The notes below the pieces were generated by a model that did not search any database, was not told the origin of the DNA, and worked only from the letters and a program-made list of their open reading frames with translations. From Bacteroidia bacterium (GTDB lineage: Bacteria > Bacteroidota > Bacteroidia > AKYH767-A > OLB10): a stretch of DNA of 64,000 nt. Shown here piece by piece: positions 47,901-56,255 of this stretch (positions within the stretch are counted from its first letter, which is position 1; each line of letters begins with the position of its first letter). The position numbers and the translations under genes were made by a program. The DNA is taken from assembly GCA_020847635.1 (NCBI GenBank), contig JADLBQ010000072.1, forward strand, positions 1-64,000. The letters run 5' to 3'.

Positions 47901-50900
47901 GCTGGTATGATGCGCAGAATTGAAACCAGTGACTTCGAAGCCTCAAATGTCGAGTTTATCCAGTTCTGGATGATGGATCCTTTTCATAATGAAAACATCA
48001 ACAACAACACCGGTGGTAAACTCTATTTTAATATGGGTACAATTTCAGAAGATATTCTAAGTGATGGTCAGCAATTCTTCGAAAACGGATTACCTACACC
48101 TAACCAGCCTGATCTGGAAGTAGGGTATTCATCGTGGGGTAAATATCCAAAAACAGATGATATAACCAAAGCATTTATAAATGACCCAGCTGATGCAAAT
48201 GCATCCAGAAAAGCGCAGGATGTAGGCCTAGACGGATTAAACAGTACGGAAGAAAACAGCTTCCATCAAAATTACCTGAGCCGGCTGACAACTGCCGGAG
48301 TTGATCCCGGCATCATTGCACAAATTACCAGTGACCCCAGTGCAGACGATTTTAAGTATTTCAGAAGTTCAGAAGCAGATAACCAACAATTGGGAATTCT
48401 GGATCGTTATAAATTTTATAGTAACACTGAAGGAAACTCTAATCCCGATGCTCCCGATGGTTATCCTGTTTCGGCAACAACCATTCCGGATAATGAAGAT
48501 ATCAATCGTGACTATCAGACTGAACAGGATGAAAATTACAACCAATACGAAGTAGACCTCAATCCAGTCCAGCTTTCGAAATATGTTGTTGATCAAATCA
48601 CGGCAACAACTGCTACTCCGGATAATACAACCCGAACAGTAACCTGGTATCAGTTTCGGATTCCGGTGAAAAAACCTGATCAGGTAATTGGCCTTGGAGC
48701 TAATATGAAATCTGTGAATTTCATCAGAATGTATTTTAAGGACTGGTCTAATCCGATTGTGTTACGAATGGCCAAACTCGAACTGCTGCGGGGCGAATGG
48801 CGCAGGTATCCGTTTACGCTTGAGCAGGAAGGGACTCCTGTTGACCTTGAACAGTTTCAGTTTAATGTTTCAGTTGTAAATATTGAAGAAAACGGAAGGC
48901 GTACTCCAATCCCATATGTTCTGCCACCAGGTATTAACCGCGAGATCGCTTTAGGAAGTACCACTCAGCAGCAGTTGAACGAACAGGCACTTTCTGTACG
49001 AGTCTGTAACATGCCTGATGGATCGGAACGGGCAGTATATAAAACAACTCAATTTGATGTACGAAAATACAAAAGACTGAAAATGTTTGTTCATGCGGAA
49101 GACATGAGTCCTGCAGATAACTTACGTGACAATGAACTGGTAGTCTTTATCCGGTTAGGTTCCGATTTCACAAACAACTATTATGAATATGAAATCCCCT
49201 TAAAAGTAACCCGTTGGGGCGCTTCTGTAGATACCGACATCTGGCCCTCTGCCAATGAAATGGATATGCTCATTAATAAGATGACCAATGCCAAATTAGA
49301 ACGGGATAAAAACGGAATTCCCTATTCAGAAAAGTTTTCAGTTTTTGACGGGGAAAAAAGAATTACAATTAAAGGAAATCCTACGCTTGGAAATGTTAAA
49401 TCATTAATGTTAGGAATCAGAAATTATGCGGTTGCTGATAACCCCTTTCTGAGCGATGATGACGGTCAGCCAAAGTGTGCTGAAATCTGGTTTAACGAAC
49501 TTCGGATGAATGACTTTAATGAAGAAGGGGGCTGGGCTGCCAATGCACGAATCCAGGCTAAACTTGCTGATATTGGAAATCTGACTCTGTCAGGAGCAAA
49601 GAGTACCTACGGATTCGGGCAGTTGGAAAGTAAAATTAATGACCGGCAGCAAGACAATAAATCTCAATATGATGTTGCTGCCTCACTTGAACTTGGTAAA
49701 CTGCTTCCTGCCAAAGCCGGAGTCTCCGTACCCATGTATATCAGCTATGGAAAAGAAATTGCCCGACCCGAATACAATCCCCTGAATAATGATATTAAAA
49801 TGGAGGATGCCCTGAATGCACTCCCTACTGAACAGGCCAGAGAGGAACTTAAAAAAATTACAGAGGATTATACCCGTAGAAAGAGTATCAACTTTACGAA
49901 TGTCAGAAAAAACAAGACTGGTGGTGCCAGTACCAAATCAAGACCGTATGATATTGAAAACCTCAATCTCTCCTATGGTTATAATGAAACCTTCAGAAGG
50001 AACGTAAATACAGAATACGAACTGACCAAAGATTACACAGCATCACTTGGTTACAACTATAATACCCAGCCAAAAACTATACAACCCTTTCAGAAATCAA
50101 AAAACTTAAAATCAAAATACACCAGACCCATCAAAGATTTTAACTTTAACCCGTTTCCATCCAACTTTAATTTCAGAACGGATGTGATTCGTCATTACCA
50201 GGAAGTGAAGCTGCGCGATATTTATAATTCAGACTATGCTCCGGCTCCTTATTTTGATAAACAATTTACTGTTGGCCGCCAATATTCTCTGGTCTGGGAT
50301 CTGACCCGCGCGCTTAAGCTTGACTTTAATGCCAATAACCTGGCCCGGATTGACGAACCTGAAGGAGCTCTGGATACCAAAGCAAAACGAGACTCAATGT
50401 GGAGCAACTTCTGGCAGTTAGGAAGGAATACCGATTACAGGCAGGAAGGAAATTTATCCTATAATGTTCCGCTCAATAAATTTCCAATTACTGACTGGAT
50501 TAACATGAATGCACGCTATGGCTTTAGTTATCACTGGACAGCCTCTCCGTTAATTTTCGATCCATTTACAGGAGAACCACGGGTAAATCCTGCTATCGGT
50601 AACACCATTGAAAATTCGAACAGCAGGCAACTGAATACAACCTTCAATTTCACCACACTTTTTAATAAAGTTCCGCTGTTTAAAAAATTACTTGGACCTA
50701 AGCCACCACCCAGTACAAGACCGAAACCGGTTCCGGTACCAACAGATACTTCTTCTAATAAGAAGCCCACTATTCCGAAAGTAAAAAAAGAACGACAATT
50801 TTCTGATTTTGAAAGAGGTATTGCCAGATTTATTCTAAGTATTAAAAACATTAATATTACTTATAGTGAGAATAAAGGTACCTTATTACCGGGATTTACC

Positions 50901-52199
50901 CGTACCTCTGAACTATTCGGAAACAACTTCTATACCGATGCAACCGGGAAAAGCACTTATGCTCCCGGATTGGGCTTTGTATTCGGTGAACAGGATCCTG
51001 ATTTTAAATTCCGTGCTGCTGCAAATGGCTGGATAACCAGAGATTCTACATTGAATAACCAGCTTACCAATACCCTTACAAAAAATCTGACTGCTAGAAG
51101 CAGTCTTGAACCACTCAACGGACTGAAGATTGATCTGAACTGGTCGCGCGTATTCTCAAAAAATCACTCTGAATATTTCCGGACTGGCAGTGATGGTGAG
51201 TTTCGTCCTTTTAATCAGCTTGATGCCGGAAACTTCAGTATTTCGTGGTTAACCATAAACACAGCATTTACTAAAGACAGGAAAGACTATACAAATGAAA
51301 TATTTGATCAGTTTGACCTGAACCGGAAAATTATTTCACAACGTCTGGCTCAGCTGAACTCTTATTCAAACGGCTATGATACTGCAGGATTCAATGACGG
51401 CTATTCAGGCATTTCCCAGGAAGTTCTGACCTATGCCTTCATAGCTGCTTACAGTGGCCAGTCGGCTGATAAAATAAGCCTGGGCAAAGGAGACAGAAGT
51501 TTGTTCCCCTCAATGCCAAAGCCTAACTGGAAGCTAACTTACGATGGGTTGTCCAGAGTTGGAATTTTTAAAAAACTCTTCCAGTCCTTCAGTCTTTCTC
51601 ATGGCTATCGCTCATCACTAAATATTAATAGCTATTCAACCAGTTTGCTTTATAAAAAAGAAGGAACTCCAGCCCGAAATCAATCTGGCAATTTCATCGC
51701 TGAATATGAAATTCAGCAAATCAGCATTACCGAGCAATTCAATCCTCTTTTAGGAATAGATATGCGGCTGAAAAACAACATGTCATTGAGAGTTGAATAC
51801 CGGAAAGACCGTAACCTCTCCTTGTCCTATGCCGGAGTACAGCTAACTGAAACAAAAGGAAATGAAGTAACCGTTGGTGCAGGATATCGTTTTAAACCCA
51901 AATTCCCGCTGAAGTTCGCAGGAAAAAAGCTGAATCTGAATAATGAACTAAACCTGACTGCTGATCTTTCATTTCGCAGAAACAGCACTATTCTCAGGAA
52001 ATTACAAGAGCGAATTAACCAACCAACTGCCGGATTATATGTTATTTCTTATAAACTAGCTGCTGATTATGCAATCAATGAGCGGATGAATGTTAAAGCT
52101 TTTTTTGACCGGACTTCAAATAATCCGCTCATTTCAACCTCCTTTCCGACTACCAGTACCCAGTTTGGAATCAGTATTCGTTTTACTTTGGCTCAGTAA
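44934..52199 (+). CDS. sprA: T9SS outer-membrane translocon SprA/Sov
   Basis: At 2421 aa this is the size expected of SprA, the very large beta-barrel pore of the type IX secretion system. Family blocks include LPYPFPDRPGDPFGTYLPDHP near the N-terminus, SAELIFGLNIQHNENPAIPV, IDDFEGSQSTIDLRTPGNW and the C-terminal SKNLKSKYTRPIKDFNFNPFPSNFNF. It exports folded proteins that carry type A or B C-terminal signals and is needed for gliding in gliding species. The start is GTG at 44934; the N-terminus (FFQYSLAAGLSISIL) is a plausible signal peptide. The following gcvH, vanZ-like and tonB genes match the order seen around sprA in many Bacteroidota. Other core T9SS genes (gldKLMN, porU) are not in the window. 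Confidence 0.95.
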   Translation: MQLKKFFQYSLAAGLSISILKMMGGKNHIDFSDDYLHSSNNQSGLYLVPKDTPRTNLPYPFPDRPGDPFGTYLPDHPLYMGNPSNINTTIEFNPEEKQYDIMERIGDMYYRNPSYLTFDEFREHEFKNSTRSYWKQRAGEEDQLLKKGFNPKIYVGSDVFDRIFGGNTIDIRPQGSAELIFGLNIQHNENPAIPVKQRTFTTFDFKEKIQMSVIGNIGEKMKLQVNYNTEASFDFENKMKLEYTGKEDEIIQKLEAGNVTLPLAGTLIQGSQSLFGIKSQLKFGRMKVTTVLSQQKGQRSTVDVPPGGGQITEFEVLADQYEANRHFFLAQYFRNNYDKALSTLPTINSNYTITKLEVWKTNRSARNESNRDIVAFQDLGEYNYYANGFIGQGSSVYPSDSLSNDLYRKLNLPPYNAIRDINQAASVLTSLNNPPTNFVSQRDYVIIRNAIKLSENDYTFDPRLGYLSLNSALNPDEELAVAFEYTVSGEVLRVGELTTEGIDPTKSLIVKLIRSKAVNPQIPLWKLMMKNIYSLQGYQIQRENFRLNVYYADDADGGKKKRFLSAGPAEPKISETPLIQLLNLDNLNTNGDPARNGDGVFDFVEGVTINTNNGRIIFPVLEPFGKSLAAQFNDPANATKFTYQELYDSTLTIAQQFASKNKFSISGSYQSSSGSEISLNAINIPPGSVVVTAAGQTLVENQDYTVDYNLGRVKIINAGLLASNTPIQVSVESQSLFSIQSKTLIGTRFDFEANKDLTIGGTFLHVNEQPFTRKVNIGDEPISNVIWGLDGTYRTDSRLLTKLIDKLPLIETKEQSNLTFSGEFAQFIPGHSGAIGSTGNAYIDDFEGSQSTIDLRTPGNWFLASTPQKQPALFPETQGPFIDSLKYGFNRSRLAWYTIDPSVFYRNNNSLLPPNITNADLSNNNVRSVREKEIFPNKQNPNNVDVELPVLNLAYYPEERGPYNFDVEPTGVSAGMNVTGKLNNPETRWAGMMRRIETSDFEASNVEFIQFWMMDPFHNENINNNTGGKLYFNMGTISEDILSDGQQFFENGLPTPNQPDLEVGYSSWGKYPKTDDITKAFINDPADANASRKAQDVGLDGLNSTEENSFHQNYLSRLTTAGVDPGIIAQITSDPSADDFKYFRSSEADNQQLGILDRYKFYSNTEGNSNPDAPDGYPVSATTIPDNEDINRDYQTEQDENYNQYEVDLNPVQLSKYVVDQITATTATPDNTTRTVTWYQFRIPVKKPDQVIGLGANMKSVNFIRMYFKDWSNPIVLRMAKLELLRGEWRRYPFTLEQEGTPVDLEQFQFNVSVVNIEENGRRTPIPYVLPPGINREIALGSTTQQQLNEQALSVRVCNMPDGSERAVYKTTQFDVRKYKRLKMFVHAEDMSPADNLRDNELVVFIRLGSDFTNNYYEYEIPLKVTRWGASVDTDIWPSANEMDMLINKMTNAKLERDKNGIPYSEKFSVFDGEKRITIKGNPTLGNVKSLMLGIRNYAVADNPFLSDDDGQPKCAEIWFNELRMNDFNEEGGWAANARIQAKLADIGNLTLSGAKSTYGFGQLESKINDRQQDNKSQYDVAASLELGKLLPAKAGVSVPMYISYGKEIARPEYNPLNNDIKMEDALNALPTEQAREELKKITEDYTRRKSINFTNVRKNKTGGASTKSRPYDIENLNLSYGYNETFRRNVNTEYELTKDYTASLGYNYNTQPKTIQPFQKSKNLKSKYTRPIKDFNFNPFPSNFNFRTDVIRHYQEVKLRDIYNSDYAPAPYFDKQFTVGRQYSLVWDLTRALKLDFNANNLARIDEPEGALDTKAKRDSMWSNFWQLGRNTDYRQEGNLSYNVPLNKFPITDWINMNARYGFSYHWTASPLIFDPFTGEPRVNPAIGNTIENSNSRQLNTTFNFTTLFNKVPLFKKLLGPKPPPSTRPKPVPVPTDTSSNKKPTIPKVKKERQFSDFERGIARFILSIKNINITYSENKGTLLPGFTRTSELFGNNFYTDATGKSTYAPGLGFVFGEQDPDFKFRAAANGWITRDSTLNNQLTNTLTKNLTARSSLEPLNGLKIDLNWSRVFSKNHSEYFRTGSDGEFRPFNQLDAGNFSISWLTINTAFTKDRKDYTNEIFDQFDLNRKIISQRLAQLNSYSNGYDTAGFNDGYSGISQEVLTYAFIAAYSGQSADKISLGKGDRSLFPSMPKPNWKLTYDGLSRVGIFKKLFQSFSLSHGYRSSLNINSYSTSLLYKKEGTPARNQSGNFIAEYEIQQISITEQFNPLLGIDMRLKNNMSLRVEYRKDRNLSLSYAGVQLTETKGNEVTVGAGYRFKPKFPLKFAGKKLNLNNELNLTADLSFRRNSTILRKLQERINQPTAGLYVISYKLAADYAINERMNVKAFFDRTSNNPLISTSFPTTSTQFGISIRFTLAQ

Positions 52200-52299
52200 T
52201 CCCGATTATATAAAAAGGAATGTAAATTTACCGACTTAAACATCAGGCTAATTTCAATAAAAAATAATTAAACCATTTAAAATTCCAGCCCTGCTATTT

Positions 52300-52674
52300 A
52301 TGAATCTTCCATCCGACCTCCTCTACACCAAAGACCACGAATGGGTAAAAATTGAAGGTACAACAGCCCTAATCGGAATTACTGAACACGCTCAAAGTGA
52401 ACTTGGAGACATTGTCTATGTTGAAGTTGATAAACTCAATGAACCGCTTGAAAAAGGCGTTGTTTTCGGCAGTGTTGAAGCAGTAAAAACCGTTGCCGAT
52501 CTTTTTATCCCCCTTTCAGGAATAATTAATGAAGTGAATCCTGAACTTGAGACTGCTCCAGAGCTAGTTAATCAGGATCCTTACGGAAGAGGCTGGATGA
52601 TTAAAATGACTCTTTCAAATCCATCCGAACAAAGTGAACTTCTAAGTGCTGACAATTACAGGCAACTTATCTGA
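52300..52674 (+). CDS. gcvH: Glycine cleavage system H protein
   Basis: The 124-aa protein has the lipoyl attachment site K63 in FGSVEAVKTVADLFIPLSG. It carries the aminomethyl arm between the P, T and L proteins of the glycine cleavage system in the cytoplasm. The N-terminal LLYTKDHEWVKIEG and C-terminal DPYGRGWMIKMTLS blocks fit. The other gcv genes are not nearby. It lies 100 nt after sprA, a pairing common in this phylum with no known functional link. Confidence 0.95.
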   Translation: MNLPSDLLYTKDHEWVKIEGTTALIGITEHAQSELGDIVYVEVDKLNEPLEKGVVFGSVEAVKTVADLFIPLSGIINEVNPELETAPELVNQDPYGRGWMIKMTLSNPSEQSELLSADNYRQLI

Positions 52675-52681
52675 GCATAGC

Positions 52682-53068
52682 ATGTTTCTCCGGTATAATA
52701 TTACCGGCATTAGCTGGGCTCTTATTATCATGGCACTTACCCTGGTACCGGGAAGCAGCTTACCTGACCTTTCATTCTGGGAACTGCTGAGTTTTGACAA
52801 AGTTGCCCATTTGATTGTCTTTGCCATTCTCGCTTTCAATTTGGCAGTCGGATTTCGAAAACAGCATCAGTTTCCTGCTTTGCATATACATGCTTTACAG
52901 TATGCATTTGTTATCAGTGTGATTTACGGGCTCACCCTCGAAATCCTACAAGGCGCCTTATTTGCAGACAGATATGCCGATTTGATTGATTTCATTGCTG
53001 ATACAATCGGTGCAGGAACAGGAGTCTTCATATTTCATCTAATATTTAAGAATATCTATCTTCGTTAA
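52682..53068 (+). CDS. VanZ-like membrane protein
   Basis: From the ATG at 52682 the protein is 128 aa with four membrane segments. The VanZ-family blocks are LVPGSSLPDLSF, FDKVAHLIVFAILAFN and EILQGALFADRYADLIDFIADTIGAGTG. VanZ gives low-level teicoplanin resistance in enterococci; most relatives are of unknown function. The start is 7 nt after the gcvH stop; the ORF-track start would overlap gcvH in another frame. The last codons contain the first copy of a 13-nt tandem repeat. Confidence 0.85.
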   Translation: MFLRYNITGISWALIIMALTLVPGSSLPDLSFWELLSFDKVAHLIVFAILAFNLAVGFRKQHQFPALHIHALQYAFVISVIYGLTLEILQGALFADRYADLIDFIADTIGAGTGVFIFHLIFKNIYLR

Positions 53069-53086
53069 AAAACATCTATCTTCGTT
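53054..53086 (+). repeat. Two copies of ATCTATCTTCGTT, 20 nt apart
   Basis: ATCTATCTTCGTT occurs at 53054-53066, inside the last codons of the vanZ-like gene, and at 53074-53086 just after its stop. The second copy contains TATCTTCG, a 7/8 match to TAnnTTTG, located upstream of tonB. Confidence 0.7.
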
Positions 53087-53107
53087 GACCGTTTAAATAA
53101 GAAAATT

Positions 53108-53785
53108 ATGGAACCCAAAAAATCAGCATCAGCAGATCTTGAAAAGAAACGAGGTTTGTATTTTCAAATCGGGTTGGTAGTTGCTCTTGTATCTACTCTG
53201 ATTGCATTCCAGTGGAAAAGTTACGAGAAAACTAACTATAGCCTGGGAGAATTAAAAGTGGAGGATATCCCTGAAGAAATTATTCCAATTACCAAACCGG
53301 AAGAAAAACTGCCTCCACCTCCGGTTCCTGTTGTTCAGGTACTAAATATTGTAAAAGATGATGTGGAAATTAAAGAAGAGGCAAAAGTTGAGGATGTCGA
53401 TGTTACAGAGGAAACAACAGTACCCGTTGAAACAATTACCAGAAAAGAGGAAGTAGTGGATGAACCTGAAATCTTTACAATTGTTGAAGAAATGCCGGAA
53501 TTCCCCGGTGGCGGAGAAAAAGCGCTGCTTGCCTACCTGAGTAATAATATCAAATATCCGGCTATTGCCCGTGAAAACGGAATTACAGGCACCGTATATG
53601 TTACTTTTGAAATTGACCAGAACGGGAAGGTAAAAGATGCTAAAGTGTTACGAGGTATCGGAGGGGGTTGTGATGAAGAAGCGCTCAGGGTAGTTAGAAA
53701 TATGCCTTCATGGAAACCGGGGAAACAACGAGGAAAACCAGTTCGGGTTCAGTATAATCTGCCTGTAAGATTTGTATTAAAATAA
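53108..53785 (+). CDS. tonB: Energy transducer TonB
   Basis: The 225-aa protein has one N-terminal inner-membrane segment (GLYFQIGLVVALVSTLIAF) and a Pro/Glu/Val-rich periplasmic spacer (EEKLPPPPVPVVQVLNIV onwards). The TonB C-terminal domain has NIKYPAIARENGITGTVYVTF, FEIDQNGKVKDAKVLRG and KPVRVQYNLPVRFVLK. It passes proton-motive energy from ExbB/D to TonB-dependent receptors. exbB and exbD are not adjacent. It ends the sprA-gcvH-vanZ-tonB run and is followed by a strong terminator. Confidence 0.93.
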   Translation: MEPKKSASADLEKKRGLYFQIGLVVALVSTLIAFQWKSYEKTNYSLGELKVEDIPEEIIPITKPEEKLPPPPVPVVQVLNIVKDDVEIKEEAKVEDVDVTEETTVPVETITRKEEVVDEPEIFTIVEEMPEFPGGGEKALLAYLSNNIKYPAIARENGITGTVYVTFEIDQNGKVKDAKVLRGIGGGCDEEALRVVRNMPSWKPGKQRGKPVRVQYNLPVRFVLK

Positions 53786-53805
53786 AAAATTAACTGAAAA
53801 AAATG

Positions 53806-53830
53806 AAGCCGGATCTTGTCCGGCTTTTTT
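53806..53830 (+). terminator. Intrinsic terminator of tonB
   Basis: AAGCCGGA-TCTTG-TCCGGCTT is a perfect 8-bp stem with a 5-nt loop, followed by TTTT. It starts 20 nt after the tonB stop. Confidence 0.85.
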
Positions 53831-53942
53831 ATGCCTTCCTGCAGATAGCTGAATAACTCTGTCATACTGCTTGTAGTAACCCTTTTAATAACCCTTTCGT
53901 ATTACTCCTCAAATCAAACCGGCACAGACTTTTTCTGCATCT

Positions 53943-56252
53943 GTGTCAAAATTTTTTGAAGTGAGACTGAACTATCTTTTTGCATTGCTATTTGCTGTTT
54001 CCGGATCTGCAGGTTTGGCTCAGCAAGTGACAACTTATGCCGGTATTGCCGGGGTATCGGGGTTCAATGATGGTTCAGCAGCAACTGCAAAATTCAATAG
54101 CCCACATGGGCTCACTGTTGATAAACAAGGAAATATCTAGGGGGCAGACCGGTATAATCACCGGATCCGAAAAATAACTCCTTCGGGCACTGTCAGTACA
54201 TTGGCAGGTTCAGGAATTCCGGGAAGTGCTGATGGAATTGGTACTTCTGCTACCTTTAATGAACCGTGGGCCTTATCAGCAGATTCATCCGGAAATCTTT
54301 ACATTGCTGATACCAAGAACTACAAAATCAGAAAAGTATCACCTGCCGGAGTTGTTACAACCCTTGCCGGTTCAGGCTCATTTGGCAATACAAATGGTCC
54401 TGCTGCAACAGCCCAGTTTGGTTTTCCATCAGGAATTGAGGTAACTCCGGATGGAAGCATTATTTATGTATGCGACCGGATGACTCATACGATCCGTAAG
54501 ATTCAGAACGGCCAGGTTGCTACACTGGCAGGAGCAGCTTTTAACCCAGGTAATACAAATGGAAGTGGAATCTCAGCCAAGTTTGATCATCCTTATTCAA
54601 TCTGTTTGGATAATAGCGGGAATATCATCGTGGCTGATGAATGGAACAACCTGATCCGAAAAGTTACTACAGCCGGAGTTGTCACTACAGTTGCCGGAAA
54701 TGGGAATGCCGGCAGTTCCAATGGCAGTTCAGCTACTGCTTCCTTTAATGCACCCTGGACAGTGGAAGTTGACTCACTCAACAACATTTATGTAGGGGAT
54801 GGAAATAATTTTACCATCAGGAAGATTACACCTTCTGGAGTGGTGAGTGTCTATTCCGGAATTAATGGAATGCCGGGTTTTCTCAACGGATCCGTAAATC
54901 AGGCTTCCTATAGCGGTATTACAGCTTTGGCCTATTTTAAGGCTCAACATAGTTTGTTTGCGGCAGATTCCTACAATCATCTTGTCCGTAAGATTGCTCC
55001 GGTATCTACGGTAAGCTTAAGCCTCACAACCAATTCACCAGGTAACACATTTTGTTCAGGACAGCCAGCAACAATAACAGCTCATCCGGCAGGACTTACC
55101 GACTATACTTTTAAAGAAGGCAATGTGATTCTTGGTACTCCACCTACAAATATCATTATGCTTTCTAACCTTAGCAGTGGTACGCACCTTATCCATTGTA
55201 CGGCTGTTGACGGCCTGGGAAATACAATTATTTCAGATACTATCAGTATTAAAATTCTCACTTCAGTATCAGCAAGTATATCACCGGCCGGACCAATTAG
55301 CATTTGTCAGGGAGATAGTATCATACTGACTGCATCTTCCGGTATAACCTGGCTTTGGAGCACCGGAGATACAACTCAGCATATTGTTGTTAGATCGGCA
55401 GGTTCCTTTTCAGTAACAGTAACCATTTCCGGAAACTGTACTGCCCAATCGTCTCCTGTTTCTGTTAGCCTGAATCAGTATCCGTCAACAGCCACTGTGC
55501 ATAATGACAGTATTTGTAAAGGAGAAACCGCCACTTTAAAAGTAACTTCACAACCTGGGGTTTCCTATTACTGGTTTAATCAGCAGTCAGGTGGTTCGTG
55601 GCTCGGAACCGGTGTTAATTTCACTACTCAGCCGTTAAATCAAACCACTGTCTTTTATGCTGAACTGAGAAGTTCACAAGGATGTATGAATCCAAACCGG
55701 ATTCCGGTTTATGCAATCGTAATTTCACCTCCTCAGCTTTCTTTTACTGCCACAACCAGTTCCGGGAGTTCTGCCGGAATACAAGTCAACTTTATAAATA
55801 CATCATTGAATTCCGTTTCTTATCAATGGAATTTTGGTGACCCTGCTTCAACTGAGAACACTTCAACAGAAATCAATCCGACACATATTTATACATCACC
55901 GGGTAATTATACCGTTACCTTATCGGGGGTAAACTCTTTTGGATGTCGTGACTCCTTAATCAGTACCATTTCAGTTGACAGGAAGAATGAAGTATTTATT
56001 CCAAATGCATTTTCTCCAAATAATGATGGAAGTAATGATGTCTTTCGAGTCAGGGGAACAAATATTGAAACCGTTAACATGAAAATTTTCAATCAGTGGG
56101 GTGAAGTTATTTACCATGCACCCCTTAATTACTGGGATGGCAAGGTTAAAGGTGATTGGGTTCAGATCGGGACTTACATTTATCTTATAGAAGTAATTTT
56201 TAAAAATAACGAGACAGAAACTTATAAAGGATTAATTTCAGTAATCAGGTAA
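53943..56252 (+). pseudogene. NHL-repeat / PKD / CHU_C (T9SS type B) secreted protein interrupted by one in-frame TAG
   Basis: The track shows two ORFs, 53943-54140 and 54201-56252, in the same frame, joined by the single TAG at 54138-54140. Read through, the product is 769 aa. It has a signal peptide (LNYLFALLFAVSGSAGLAQQ), about six NHL-type propeller blades (GNIYVADxYNxxIRKI pattern), Ig-like segments, a PKD domain (YQWNFGDPASTENTSTE) and a CHU_C type B sorting domain (VFIPNAFSPNNDGSNDVFRV). At the break, codons TAG GGG stand where the repeat consensus expects Tyr-Val (TAT GTG). Both differ by T to G, so either a recent nonsense mutation or a base-calling error is likely. The start is GTG at 53943 or 53961. 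The porP-ompA gene follows 3 nt later. Confidence 0.82.
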
Positions 56253-56255
56253 ATC

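Noticed and set aside
50531-50851. Gly-rich minus-strand ORF of 106 aa inside sprA
   Set aside because: Its composition (GTGTGFGLVLGGGLG) is the antisense of the Pro/Thr-rich SprA segment; no independent evidence.
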